Assembly: GCF_020921035.1 (NCBI RefSeq)
Contig: NC_063159.1
Location: 22,761,782-22,825,781 of the forward strand
Origin: Rhodamnia argentea
Taxonomy: Eukaryota > Streptophyta > Magnoliopsida > Myrtales > Myrtaceae
Length of the DNA stretch: 64,000 nucleotides
Direction of reading: 5' to 3'
The notes below the pieces were generated by a model. It saw nothing but the letters and a program-made list of their open reading frames with translations. It did not search any database and was not told the DNA's origin. Made by a program: the position numbers and the translations under genes. This document shows, piece by piece, positions 24,008-36,841 of the stretch (position 1 is the stretch's first letter; each line of letters begins with the position of its first letter).

Positions 24008-27000
24008 TTAATGCACAATGTTTGATTTCAAGAGCATCAGCCTATACATAGGGGCCCCACGATCTAGAACATGCTGTTCCCAATCTGATCTTATTCCAAA
24101 CGGGTTCTCCTCGAGCCACCCTCTATATTTGGTGGTATCTTGTGCCTGCAAAATTGAAAGCTTCCCCTTGCCATATCTCAGAAATTGCTCTTTCATCCTT
24201 ACAGCAACCGCTTCAATGTCAGATTGAAGAAATACCTAGAGTTAAGCAAAAATTGTTAGATAAAAGTTTGAAATATTGAAATATTTGTGGAAGAGATCAA
24301 GAAACTTTTAGTGAAAGAGATCGAGTGTTCTTTTAGCATTCAATGTGACCGAAAAGAACAAACAAGAATTTCTCAAGCTGGTTTTTCAGAAGATAGGGCA
24401 AAACTGTATGATCTGACTCCTAATGAAAACAAATATGTCCCAATATTTGTGTACACTTCAAGAGCTTAAAGTTGAAGCAGAGCTCCGGTTACCAAAGTGA
24501 GCAACTAGATATCAATCACGTGTCAATATCCAAAGTCATATTTAGAGCAGTGCACATTGTACTTCTTCATATGGAGACAATTTGAGTTTCAAATACAATG
24601 CAACAGCACTTTTTTTGGGCCAATGCATCTTTTATTTAATGTACTAACAGGAATTAAAAAGAAAGAGCCAAAGCTTCTATTTGAAAGCCCATCGAAATCT
24701 ATGATTTTTACTAATTTTATCAGCAGCAATTGTTACCTTTCCATTAGGGATGAGGAGATCAGCAACTGCTTCAACTAATGATTTTTGAAGCATCCTCCAC
24801 CGATGTTCTGGTTTGTTAAAGTCAGGGTTTGGGCACTAGATAGAACAAACGCATACCAGATAAAACAAACAAAGAATGACTCAAGAAAAATTGAACGATA
24901 AATTGATGTCATTGCAGTTGCTTTTAACTAGGGGGAAAAATCTAGATCAGTGTGGTTTAACCACTACCTGTATCGACACAAGAATTACTTCTCCAGGATA
25001 ACAGGACACGATTGACCGAAATGTGGACGTTGCATTGGTTGCAATGAAGTATCTGAGATTACCAGAAAATTTGAGCAACAATCATGTACTTGAATGAGCA
25101 AATAAAGCAGTTAGCATTTTCAAGATTAAACTACATTTCGGGAAAAGATGAATGTGACACTTTGACATTACTAAATGGCCCTATTGGTTTGAAGACAACG
25201 TGACTTGTGTCTCCACTGATTATAAATATTCGTGCGTTTGACAGCTGCAAGCTGATACTGTGGATCAACAGGCTATGGTCTTTCTAAACAAGATGTTGAT
25301 AAAGGCAAATACATTCACTTTGAAAGTTTACTATTCAGGCATCTCAGAGCTTTTTCCTTATTTAATACATAATAATTTCCCAATTAAGTCACAGACAAAT
25401 AAAGTCGGTAATCAGAGATTCACTTTGTCCATTCCCCTGTTGACATCTTTTTAACCAATATTATCCAGGAAATCAACAAACTTATATCAGCAGACTCAGT
25501 AACTACAGCACATGAAATAAAACAGGCAAATGCAATGAGATTATTAGCATTCTTCCAGGATAGACGGACCAACATGCTGCATAAAGCTTGAGATAGGCCA
25601 TCCAAATCTACGGATAATATTATCACAGGAAGAAAGCAATTATTCACCCACAAGGTCAAATAGTCATACATATTTTGAGGACTAATCACCAGGAAAATAC
25701 AGAAAAGAGAAGTAGAGAGGAACGATGATCAGTAAGACCTGAATTATATATGTAGCTGCCTAAGAGAAAAGAAACCGTATACAGTCAAACAATTTTTTTT
25801 TTTTTTTTTTTTGTGTCCCAGGTGAATAAAATTAGCCCAAACCCACAGAGCAATAGTACGTACCCATTCGTCAAGTCTGACTGATGGACAGCAATTAAGC
25901 AGCGCCGCACAAGCTGAAAGATTTGAATCGAGTATATTATATGAGAGAAGCAAAAGCGCCAAAGCATCTGAAATCATGTAGACTACCTTCTCATTGATCT
26001 CTAAACCAAGAAAATTAAGATGCTTCCACCTTTTAGCCATTCCCAACAAAAATACTCCGTTACCTGTAATTGATGTTCCACACATAAGCAAGAAAGAGAA
26101 TAATGAAGCAGTTATTGCAGTATATATTTCCTGGTCTCCAGATAATTGCGGCATAGAAAGCCATTGGCATTGATTAATTTCCTAGGTCAAAGAATTGGAA
26201 CATCACAGTGAAAGAACTCATTTGATGTTGATTCAAAAACGAACATCACATCACAAGGTTAATTTTTGGGGATCTAAGTCCTTGTCCTCTAAATAGAGAT
26301 AAATCCGCAGGAAAAGTCAGTACAGCTAAAAGTACATGGTGACAAAATGTGCTGTTAACTTTAGTCCTCATCCTTCTTTCTAGGGTAATCATTGAGCATG
26401 AAGTGTGTTAATAACAGTTAATCGCATGCAATCGTCTGACCAGTCATATGGAAAACAAATGGATGACCTCTCAAAGCATGTACAAGTCAGTCTCAGACCA
26501 CATGCATACAAGAGACCAATACAAATTCGTTTCACATATACATCATATGAATGTATGAGATTGTCCTTACTTATTTGCGCGATAGAAGAACTTCTTATAT
26601 GTCCACAGAATATATTCAGTCGCAAAGCGATTGTATACCACCACTGATAAGCACCGCATGAATACAGCATCTATAAGACAACTTCCATCGCAAAATTACT
26701 TTTTCATAACTCCCCATTCCCTTCTGCATTAAAGATTTTCATCCTAGTTCACTTGATAGCAAGCAAATGAAGAACTACTCTTCCAAGTATTCAGAGTTCC
26801 CAAACCAACCGAATCTTGATAATTTCTTTAGGGACAATTACAGTGGAAGTCCTAAAACTTGTCACGATAATGCATTTGAGTCCTAAAACTTTCACTTCAT
26901 CCATCTGAGTCCTAAAACTTGCAAAGTCCATGCTGGGAAAATCTATGGAAATTTTCTTAATTGGTCCTTTCTTAGACATGCGGTGCTAATATTACATGCC

Positions 27001-30000
27001 TTGAACCGGCTCTATTTCTCTTGAAGTCTCCTAGCATTAGTGAGGCGATTTTCAAGTCTTTGCCTCTACTTGTTTCTATTGTCAAAATCCAACTCCTTCA
27101 AACCAAACGTTGCATGGTGATCTCATCACATATCACCACAGGAATAGGTAACCTCAAATGGATGCTGAGTCACCAGACAGAGCAACCAACTGCTCAAGGA
27201 GAGCAGATGGCTGCTCCCTTGGCAAAGCCGATAGATTCTTCATCTATTCCAGTTAACTCTCCACTCTCAGATTCTTTTTCGTCTGAGCTTGAGTGACCTA
27301 TTGCCCACAAAAAGGTACACGTTCTACTACTAATCCTCACCCAATCTATAATATTTCTGAGTTATAGTCACGTATCTTCTGACTACATGGAATTCCCCTA
27401 AATGTGTCACAAAAGCATTGTCTCATCCAAGGAGGAAATGTCTGCTTTGCCTGCCAATCACACGGGAGCTTGCACCTTTACCACCTGGTACGACTACAGT
27501 TGGGTGTAATTGGGTGTATGTTGCGAACATGACTGCTGATGGTCATGCTGAACAGCTAAAGGCCAAGGTAGTGGCCAAAGGTTATACACAGATTCTAGGG
27601 CTGATTGCAATACTTTTTCTCAGGTTGCATAGATTACATCCATGCGTATGTTGATTTCAAAGAAGAAAAGTAGTTTCTTCAATTCCTTATTGTCTTATTG
27701 TTACGGAGAACATTACACATAAATAGAGTCTAGGACAACTATGCTATAGAAAGGAAACAAAAGCAGAAAAGAAAAAGATTTCCTACTTCCTAATCTTGAG
27801 TATTCAAAAATAAAGGAAATAAAATAAATAGAAACAAAAAAATCATATCCCAAGATTTTCCCCTGATTTCCCAAGATCTTCTCTCGATTCTTCGACCCCT
27901 CCCCCCCTAAAAGTTGGTGCGTAAATATCTATCATGCCCAACTTGCTGATGAGAGACTCGAAGTTAGGTCTGAACAGTCACTTCGTAAGAATGTCAGCTA
28001 TTTGTTGTGTTGTTGGCACAAATGGCATACAAATAGCTCCTGCATCATTCTTCTCCTTGATAAAGTGTATTTTGATCTCAACATGCTTAGTTCTTTCATG
28101 TTGCACTGGATTATGTGCAATGTTGATTGCAGCCTTCTTGTTACAGTACAGCTTCATAGGCATTTTCACTGGCACTCGAAGTTCTTCTAGTACTCGTGTT
28201 AGCCACAACATCTCACAAACCCCATGGGCCATTGTTCGGTACTTTGCTTCCGCACTACTTCGTGCCACCACATTCTGCTTCTTACTTCGCTAAGTAACCA
28301 AGTTCCCCCAGACATATGTATAATATCCTGAAGTCAACCTTCTGTCAATAATTAACCCTGCCCAGTCTGCATCTGTGTATGCTTCAATTTCCGGTTGAGT
28401 AAACTTTTTGAATAGCAGACCTTTTCCAGGTGTGCTCTCTAGGTATCTCGGGATCCCATACACAACCTTAAGATGCCTTTCATAGGGAGAATGAATAAAT
28501 TGGCTTACCATACTCACAACAAAAGCAATATCCGGCCGAGTATGCGATAAATAGATCGGTTTCCCTACGAGCTTATGGTATCTCGATGTATCAACAGGAA
28601 CCTCATCTTTGTCATCTCCAAGTTTTTGATTTGGATGTATTGGAGTATCTCCCGATCTACAACCACTCATTTCAGTCTCCTTTAGAAGATCCAGCACATA
28701 TTTCCTTTGTGAAACTACAATTCCCTATTTTGACCGAGCCACCTCCATTCCAAGGAAATACCTTAAAGATCCCAAGTCCTTGATCTCAAATTCATAAGCT
28801 AGACATTCTTTCAACCTGTTCATCTCGGCAATATCATTCCCGGTGAGAATGATGCCATCCACATACACTATCAGAATTGCAATCTTCCCATCACGAGAAT
28901 GCTTTACAAACATGGTATGATCAGCTTGTCTTTGAACATACCCTTGTTTCTTCACAGACTGAGTGAACTTCTCAAACCAGGCCCTTGGTGACCGTTTCAG
29001 TCCATATAGTGACTTCTTCAATTTACAAACCTTCGATCCAAACCTTCTATCAAAGCCCGAGGGGAAATCCATGTATACTTCTTCCTCCAAATCTCCATTC
29101 AAAAATGCATTCTTCACATCTAGCTATTGCAGAGGCCAATCAAGGTTGGCTGCAAGTGATAAGAGCACTCTGACAGTGTTTCGCATTGCAACTAGAGCGA
29201 AGTTCTCAAAGTAATCGATGCCGTAAGTCCGGGTGAATCCTTTGGCAACCAATCTAACTTCAGAGAAAACCTCACAGATGGATGGCAAAGGTTTTTGACC
29301 AAGGATTATGCCTCTCACCTCATCCAAGCTTCGATTAAGGCCTGCTAGAAACATGTATACTCTATCATTCTCTTCTCTCTTCATTTGTCTCTTGCAATCA
29401 GCCAGGCTTTCCCATGTATCATCATAGCATTGATATAATTCCTGACATAAGGTCACCATTTCATTGAAGAAAACAATGACCTCGGGATCTCCTTGCCTTG
29501 ATTGCCATAGCTTTGTCTTCAATTCAAAAATCTGGGAAGAGTTCTCCAAATCAGAATGTGTTTCTCTCACAACGTCCCACACATCTTTAGCTGTCATAAG
29601 GAATAGGTGCGGTTTTCCAATTGCTGGCTCCATAGAATTGATCAGCTAGGCAATCACTAACGAGTTCTCCGATCTCCAAGTCTTCCATTTTGGATTGCTT
29701 TTTGCTGGTTCCGGTTTTCCAATTGCTGGCTCCATAGAATTGATTAGCTAGGCAATCACTAACGAGTTCTCCAATCTCCAAGTTTTCCATTTCGGATTGC
29801 TTTTTGCTGGTTCCTTTTCCTCGCCTATCAAGTGGCCAAGCTTCCCTCTACCATCGATTGCTAGTTTCACCGATTGAGCCCACCCCAAATAATTTCAGCC
29901 ATTTAATCGGTGAACTGTTAATAGCAGGCTGGAGTTCTGGGAGAATTGCTCTCCATTATTGCTCGATTTTCCAGAGAGATCAGTCGAATTTCTCTCTGGC

Positions 30001-33000
30001 ATGACACCTGAACAGCATCCCTACGAGCTCCAGTCATCACTGTTTTCACCATAGTAGGAGCTGGATTCAAAATGTCCGCTCTAATACCACGTTGATTTCA
30101 AAGAAGAAAAGTAGTTTTTTCTATTTCTTATTGTCTTATTGTTACAAAGAACATTACACATAAATGGAGTCTAGGACAACTATGCTAGAGGAAGGAAATA
30201 AAAGCAGAAAAGGAAAAGATTTCCTACTTCCTAATCTTGAGGATTCAGAAATAAAGGAAACAAAATAAATGGAAACAAAAAAATCATATCCCAAGATTTT
30301 TTCCTGATTTCCCGAGATCTTCTCCCGATTCCTCTACATATTTCTCTGTTCTTGCAGATATTTATCATTGGCCTCTGCATCAACTTGATATTGAAAATGC
30401 ATTCGAGCATGGTGAATTCAAAGAAGAGATTTATATAGAACAACCACCTAGGTTTGCTTCTGAGAAGGAGTACTTAGGTATAGTGCAATTCAGAATATCT
30501 TTCTTCGGCCACGAGCAATCCCCTCAAGCATTAGCCGATTTACTTCAGCAGTTCCTGGATTTGGTCTCACACGTTGTCATTCGGATTTTTTTTGGGGCGG
30601 GAGGGTGGGAGGGGGGGAGGGGGGTATAGGATTGAACACACTCAATCTCAGGGTGGTATTAATATATCTCAAAGGAAGTATGTGTTGGGTATTTAGCAGG
30701 AAACCAGTTTACTCAATGCGAAGCCTATTGTTACCTCAATGGATCCGGATGTCAACTTATTAGTTATTACCAAGGTGATGGGAGGCCTTTTCCTTATCCT
30801 GGGAGATAAAGAAGATTGGTTGGTAAGCTGAACTATCTCAAGATTCACCAAACATATCTCTTGCTGTTGGTGTCATGAGTCAGTTTTTTAAATGCACTAA
30901 CGAAAACACGCTGGAATGCAGTCGTATGAATTGTGAAGTATGTTAAAGGTGCACCCGGCAGAGGACTGTTATATAGGAATAGATGCCATACTCAGATAGT
31001 TGGCTACACTGATGCTGACTGGGCTAGTTGTCCCTTCGATCGCAGATCCATGACTGGTTACTACGTGCTCATTGGAGGAAATCTGATCTCAGGAAGAGCA
31101 AGAAACAGAATTTTGTAGCTCGTTCTAGCTCAGAAGCTGAATAGAGAGCTCTAGCCATAACTACTTGTGATCTGATCTGGCTGAAAATTTTGTTGAAGAA
31201 CTTGGGTAAGACACAATAGCAACTGCTGAAGTTATTTTGTGGTAATCAAGCAACCATACAATATTTTTTGAAGCCTATTTACATGAAAAGACGAAACATT
31301 TTGAGGTTGATTGTCACTTTGTTTAAGAAAAATTAGAGTCTTCGGAAATTAGGAGTGCATTTGTTAGACTTATTGAACAATTAGTTTATGTAGTCACTAA
31401 GGCTCTTAGCAGTCTCAGATCTAGTATATATGTAACAAGCTGGCCATAATGATATATATGCTCCAGCTGAGGGGAACCGTTGGAAATCATGAAAGTAGAT
31501 GTGTCTATCAATTGTACACCATTCTTCATTCTTTGGTTTCCTATCTTGTAATACTTGAATATGGTATAAATACAACTGTGTGATCTCGACAAGACACAGT
31601 TTTTCTCTTATACATCTGTGTGATCTCCACAAGACAGTTTTTCCTTTCAATCCTTTATCTCATCATTACATAAATGAACATAGTATAAGTTATAGGACTC
31701 TAGTACATGGACGCTACAAGCCTTAGGCTTGCGCTATCGCAAGAATCTAGAATGTGAGTCTAAATTTTGGTGCTTAATAATAGAAAATGCCAATTGAAAT
31801 AGCATTTTCAGATGGAAATGAGATAATCTATCTGAGCAGGTCTTACAAAAAAAAAATATATCACAAAGCTGTTTAGAGAACTTGCGGTAAATAGGAAAGA
31901 GAGAAGAAGGAAAAGAGGAGAAAACGAGGAGAACAAGAAAGAAAGAGAGGAAGAAAGAAACGTAAAATCAAAAGAACGGCACTCAATTTCTGTGTTCTTT
32001 TCCCTATACCTACTGCTATTTAATATATAACTTGTACAATGACCATAATGCCCCCATGTAAGTAGAAAGGAATAAAACCTAGAAAACACAAGTAACATAA
32101 CAAAAAACATTTACTCAAGAAAGTGCCTCTACCCATTATATAATGGACTTATCTTTTCTTTTGCTATTGCAACTCCCCTATCACAGATTCAATAACCAAG
32201 AATTCAAGGTTTGTCAAAGCTGGTAGGAAAATTAGAATAATTTAGAGAAGCTCCATTGGCTTCCAGGATTGAAAAGAGTAAATGAGAGCATTGATTGTCT
32301 GGAAAAGCTCCAAAAGGTTTTTTGTCCACTTTTCCCCCTGTTATCCCGATGGGATTTAAAGTGGCTAAGCATAAGTAGGGTAACTTATATTAAGTCATTA
32401 AGTAAATCCTGTACTAAGAAGCATAAGGGGTTTACCACTTCCAATATCGACTACCAAAGGTTGAGCAGGTTCCCTATATACAGACTTCCAATCAATCTTG
32501 AATGGGTATGCCTGCAAATAAAGGTAATTTCTCCAAATGAGTCTAATACTATACAATCACAACTTGACCACACGCAGCATTTTGTAGGGCCTCAATAAGT
32601 AAAAGCAATCATGGTTACTGATTGGGTGTTCCATGAATATTGACAGTTGAACCTATCGTATTGCTTTTTCTTTTCTACATATGGGTGTATTGACAATTGG
32701 CCACTGCCAAAAGGACTTCATTCATCTGAGACATATAAGGCCCTGCATGTTTGTAACCTCTTCATTCAGATTTATCTTAGACATAATCGGAGAGTCACCC
32801 ACATCCTATCGTAACCATTGCACTAATTCTAAATAAACAGAATTCGACAGTAACTGCAAAGTTCTTGGGCCGCAAGGCATCATCAGGATGTGTTTCAATT
32901 GTTTTTCATGATACTTAACACCAGTTAATAAAGTCTCCTCATGCCTGATGATCCATCTCGACATGATAAGATTAGCTTCTGCAAGAGGTTTACAAGCATC

Positions 33001-36000
33001 ACGTGGAATAGAAGGATCCAACATGAGATAGGCGGTTTTTTGCAATTTAAGATTGGCATTATTTCAGAAAGGCTCTTATGTGATCACATGAAAGAAAGTA
33101 TAAGCAATGAAAAAGTTAAGAAACTTACCCTATCTAATGCCATGACACCAGGAAGTTTTCTTCCTTTGAGGAAATCCCACCATATGGAAGCGTTTTCAAT
33201 CACAGAAAAAGCAGGGATAGAGCTAGACTCATCTGTCATTGTTTTGCATGCCACAGAGCCAACAATGGTTACATCACAATCACCTTGACTTAACGCATTA
33301 AGTATACACGCCAATTTACTTGCTCCAACTGCAGATGCATGGCGTGACTTGAATTTCACTGGACCAATCCATGTGGCTTTCTGCTGATCATGAGGAAACA
33401 AGTGAAAAAGGTCATCCCATGAGGAGAGATGGAGATTCTTATTGAGGCAATAAAGAGCAGCAATCTAGCAGGAAAAAAATGGTTAAATGTAAGGGCAGCA
33501 ATCATCTAAACAGTCAAGAGTTCCAAGAATTAACTTGGGAGACTGTAAGGGGGAAAAGAGCTCTCTTCAAGTTTTCAACCAAAAGTGGCAAGGGATATCG
33601 CACTGTAAGAACCGCCATCAAATACCTTTCCTAAGGATAAAATCATCATACTCAGCACCTAGCTAAATCAACTCTTTGTTGGCAGCAAAATAACTTTTTA
33701 CCAAGGATAAAGAAAAGGCATAAGTGTTTGAATAAGTAAACAAGAATATCAAATTAAGACTTCCATTATCAATTAAAGTTACGAAAACTTCACCTTTGAC
33801 TTTTTAAGCAGGGCCTTTATTTCATCCAGTGTGCTGGGTCCAATATCAACAGGCATCCAGCCTAAAAATATAAGAAGGGAAAGATGCACCAGGTGAACAA
33901 TTTAGGTCACTGAAGGAGGATGATGAAGATAAAACAACTATTGCCAACAGCAGATAATTGTGACTTGTGATCCGAGAAAACCAATTGAGATTGGGTAAAA
34001 TGATGTCAGGTGAATAAGTAACAAGCATTAAATAACAGTAGATTCTTTAACCCACTAAAATTAAAACAAAGTTTCCATTCCTATAACTCCAAAATGGCGC
34101 ACGAATGGCACTTACCACTTTGCCTTTATTAGATTAATTCCTCTGAGTTATGTGAAACACAAGAGATAAAGACTGTAATTAGAGATGACAATCATAATGA
34201 AAATAGGGTGACACGACTTCTAGTGAGAAATGCAAAACCAGCTTTCTTGAAGAGCATTTATGGACACAAATTACCCGTTTTTGCAGTACACAAGCATACT
34301 AGATCTAAAATAACACTTCAGGAGAAACAAATTCCAAAAATGCAAAGAGACCTATCCACTATGTTAGAAACATAATTGGAAGATAAGCAGACATTCAACT
34401 TAGGGAAGAAAACCAGCGATGTTTATAAACCATGCAAAGCAAGGATTTGAAGACTAACGAAATAAAGTTTGTTTCCCAGATGCAGTTTGAGTGGAACGAC
34501 ATAGTGACATCCCCACATAACAAGGATAGGGATGGACACCAGTTAAATTTTTGTAGGACAATCTCTATGGTGTACATGTAGAATGAAATCTATCTCCACA
34601 CAAAACAACATTCTTAATGCCCACAGAATCTGATGGTGCATTTGGAATGCTGTTTTGGCATGGTGAAACATATAATCTTTAATGCTTCATTGTAACCATG
34701 GATCCTCGGCCAGAAGAATCAGAAAATGCCACGTAGAGGAAGATGACTAATAATGTGTTTAGCATATGATGCATCTCTTTCTCTGATGACTGATACCACA
34801 GTCATCTTATTGACATGGAATCCCTGCTCAATTCTGTTCTCCTTTCAGAAAGAGAAGTCCCTCACCTTATGAATAGTGAACCAAACCTCTTAGGAAATGA
34901 TAATGGTGACACCAAGCCCAGGTTCTGAGTTGAAGACTAAGAAGGTTTCCTACAGTTATCTTCCTCTGGAAGCCCAATTGAAGGAGTAGAAAATTTTGGA
35001 ACCTCACTGTTACGGGGGTTAAAGATGGATCTCTAGATAGCCTTCTAGTTTCTAGGCAATGACCCATTTGTCATGGATTTTGTCCCCTCAATGCCCTTGA
35101 AATGATAATACTTTCCTTGTGAAACAATGAAAAAATCATCAATTCAATAAAAAAATATGCAACTGAACAGGAAGAATTTTCAGCAATTTATTTGTGTGAA
35201 TACAAGCAAAGCAGTTATATGCTAGACAAGTCTAGACACTTCTGTCCTCATCTAGCAAGAACAAGTTACACCACAAATTTCATATACTAAAGCCCATCTG
35301 TGATCACCATCTTAAATGATTTGTGTGTTGCAGCCCAATCACGATATACTAATTAAAGCAACGTATATACTGCAACAGAGGAAGCGATGGCTTAAAAGGC
35401 CGCAAGTTCCAACAGAAATGAATATGAAGATTGACGAGCATTAAAACTTTAAGCTTCCTGTGCTGCAGTCATCAATGTAAGTAGCCTCATGACCATTGTA
35501 TGAAGTGTATCAGCTTAATGCATTTGACTCAACAAGTCAGAAACCTTACCACCATAATCCAGCAGGGGAAAAAGGTTATTATGAGCTTAACTATTGCCCA
35601 CAAGATTCAAGAAGCCAGACAACTTAACATTTATTGGATGTCACAGAATACACACAAACACATGCATGCACGAATATATAGACAAACATGAACCCACATG
35701 GGCCGTGAAAATCTTCTGAAAAATTTATGACAATGTAGAAGGAAGTTAAATAAGTGAAAAGGGATTGTTAAGCTTCTTCAATTAGTATAAGAGAAACGAG
35801 ATGAAATAAAGCTGCTCCCGTGCATGACCTATGGAGAGGCTTGGGACAGTTAGCGTCTATTTGGCAACGATTTTGATTCTCCGATTATGTTCCCAGAACA
35901 AAAAAGGATGAGAAACATGTTTGGTAACGTAAATGATTCTGATTCTAATTCCGTTCCCAGGAATAGTTTTGGAGCAAAAACAAAAATCAAAAATAAGTTG

Positions 36001-36799
36001 ATTCCGGAAAAAAGAATCACTTTTGAGAATCACAAAAAAATCAAAATTTCATTTCTTTTAAAAAGATTAAGTCCATGTGGGCTTCTGAACTTAAAATAAA
36101 ATTGAAATTAAATTTGAAAATATACTAAAAACTAATTTTTTAAAATATTTTTTATAAAAAATTAAATTTAAAACTAAGATATAAAATTTTACAAAAAAAT
36201 TTAAAAATTTAAAAAGGGGAGAAATTAAAAAAATTTTAAAAGTTCAAAAAACTGAAAAAAAATTAAAAAAAAAAGATGAAAATTTATTATAAAAAAAAAA
36301 AGGAGAAAAAAAGAATTTTCCCCACCTGGTTGTTTCCGGAAACAAAAATTTTGTGCGATTACCAAACACGTTCTGATTCTCTAAAAACCATTTAGGGAAC
36401 AGAATCGGAAAATATAATTCTAATCGGAATCACCTTTTTGGATTAGAATCGTTGTCAAACAGGCCCTTAGCCTAATTAAAAAGGTGCACTCCTATTTCTT
36501 ACGAAGTTTGGCGGGTTTTTATAGGTTAAGGGATAATTTTTATTGAAGTGTAAACAAGGGCTGCCAACACATGGTTAAAAAAGATAGAATGAGAGATCGG
36601 GTAACAACAATTTCTTTTCCAATCCTAGGGCATAATTCCTTATTCCTTGCCATGCCAATATCTCCAGCTCAATAGTAATTCAAGTGATTATAATCTCCTT
36701 AGGGGTCTAGTAACGGCATCACACAGATCCAAAGACCACGAATTCCAAAACGAAAGCAGGACAAGGAAATTGCCACTGGTAATATTGGGGAGGGAGAGG

Positions 36800-36841
<42 letters not shown>

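Larger units (their letters stand above)
27649..30338 (-). mobile_element. Nested short Ty1/copia LTR retrotransposon (2.69 kb)
   Basis: It is bounded by two near-identical LTRs of about 247 bp (27649-27895 and 30090-30338). Read on its own (minus) strand, the 5' LTR is followed directly by TGGTATTAGAGC (30078-30089), the plant initiator-Met tRNA primer-binding site. The 3' LTR is preceded by a polypurine tract, TAGGGGGGGAGGGG (about 27896-27909). The interior is gag fused to RT-RNase H. No CCHC knuckle, protease or integrase was found. No convincing 5-bp target duplication is visible at the ends chosen. It inserted into the RT region of the plus-strand copia. Confidence 0.85.
27014..31670 (+). 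mobile_element. Older Ty1/copia remnant, plus strand, split by a nested copia
   Basis: The plus strand carries copia pol pieces on both sides of the nested element. On the left (about 27160-27648) are the integrase/RT linker and RT start (PLPPGTTTVGCNWVYV, KAKVVAKGYTQI). On the right (about 30339-31370) are LHQLDIENAFEHGEFKEEIY, the RNase H region YTDADWASCPFDRRSMTGYY and ARSSSEAE. Many stops and gaps are present (a G-rich disruption near 30590-30630). A GAGGGGAAC polypurine tract precedes a likely 3' LTR at about 31478-31670. No 5' LTR, gag or intact integrase was found, so it is 5'-truncated and dead. It lies inside the large intron, opposite to the gene. Confidence 0.8.
24008..33039 (-). 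other. TrmB-like tRNA m7G methyltransferase half of the fused gene
   Basis: Class I SAM-dependent methyltransferase of the TrmB family, which methylates guanine-46 N7 in the tRNA variable loop. Visible signatures: VVDIGSGNGVFLLGMA (SAM-binding motif I), FLGLEINEK (acidic motif II loop), YFIATNATSTFRSIV, CPNPDFNKPEHRWR (equivalent of the catalytic PDPWxKxRHxKRR region), KVFLQSDIEAVAVRM and a C-terminal GWLEENPFGIRSDWEQ block like the TrmB NPxGxxTExE end. The DPW of the bacterial enzyme is NPDF here. A preceding exon (32824-33039) encodes 72 residues of unknown fold (contains EANLIMSRWIIRHEETLL and MMPCGPRTLQLL). The stop at 24008-24010 follows LLKSNIVH. A 6.4-kb intron (26064-32435) interrupts motif I between Gly codons. 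Confidence 0.8.

Noticed and set aside
24008..26154. Stand-alone 5'-truncated methyltransferase pseudogene
   Set aside because: At first the TrmB exons seemed to lack their N-terminal part. The missing exon ending VVDIGSG was then found at 32436-32511 beyond the copia elements, in the right phase.
27978..31670. A single recombined copia element
   Set aside because: The pol pieces have opposite orientations, and the inner one has its own LTR pair, primer-binding site and polypurine tract. Nesting explains the data better.
32806..33045. Independent small gene on the minus strand
   Set aside because: The 72-codon segment 32824-33039 fits in phase between the PGK-like and TrmB exons, and it lacks an ATG start of its own. 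It is better read as the linker exon.
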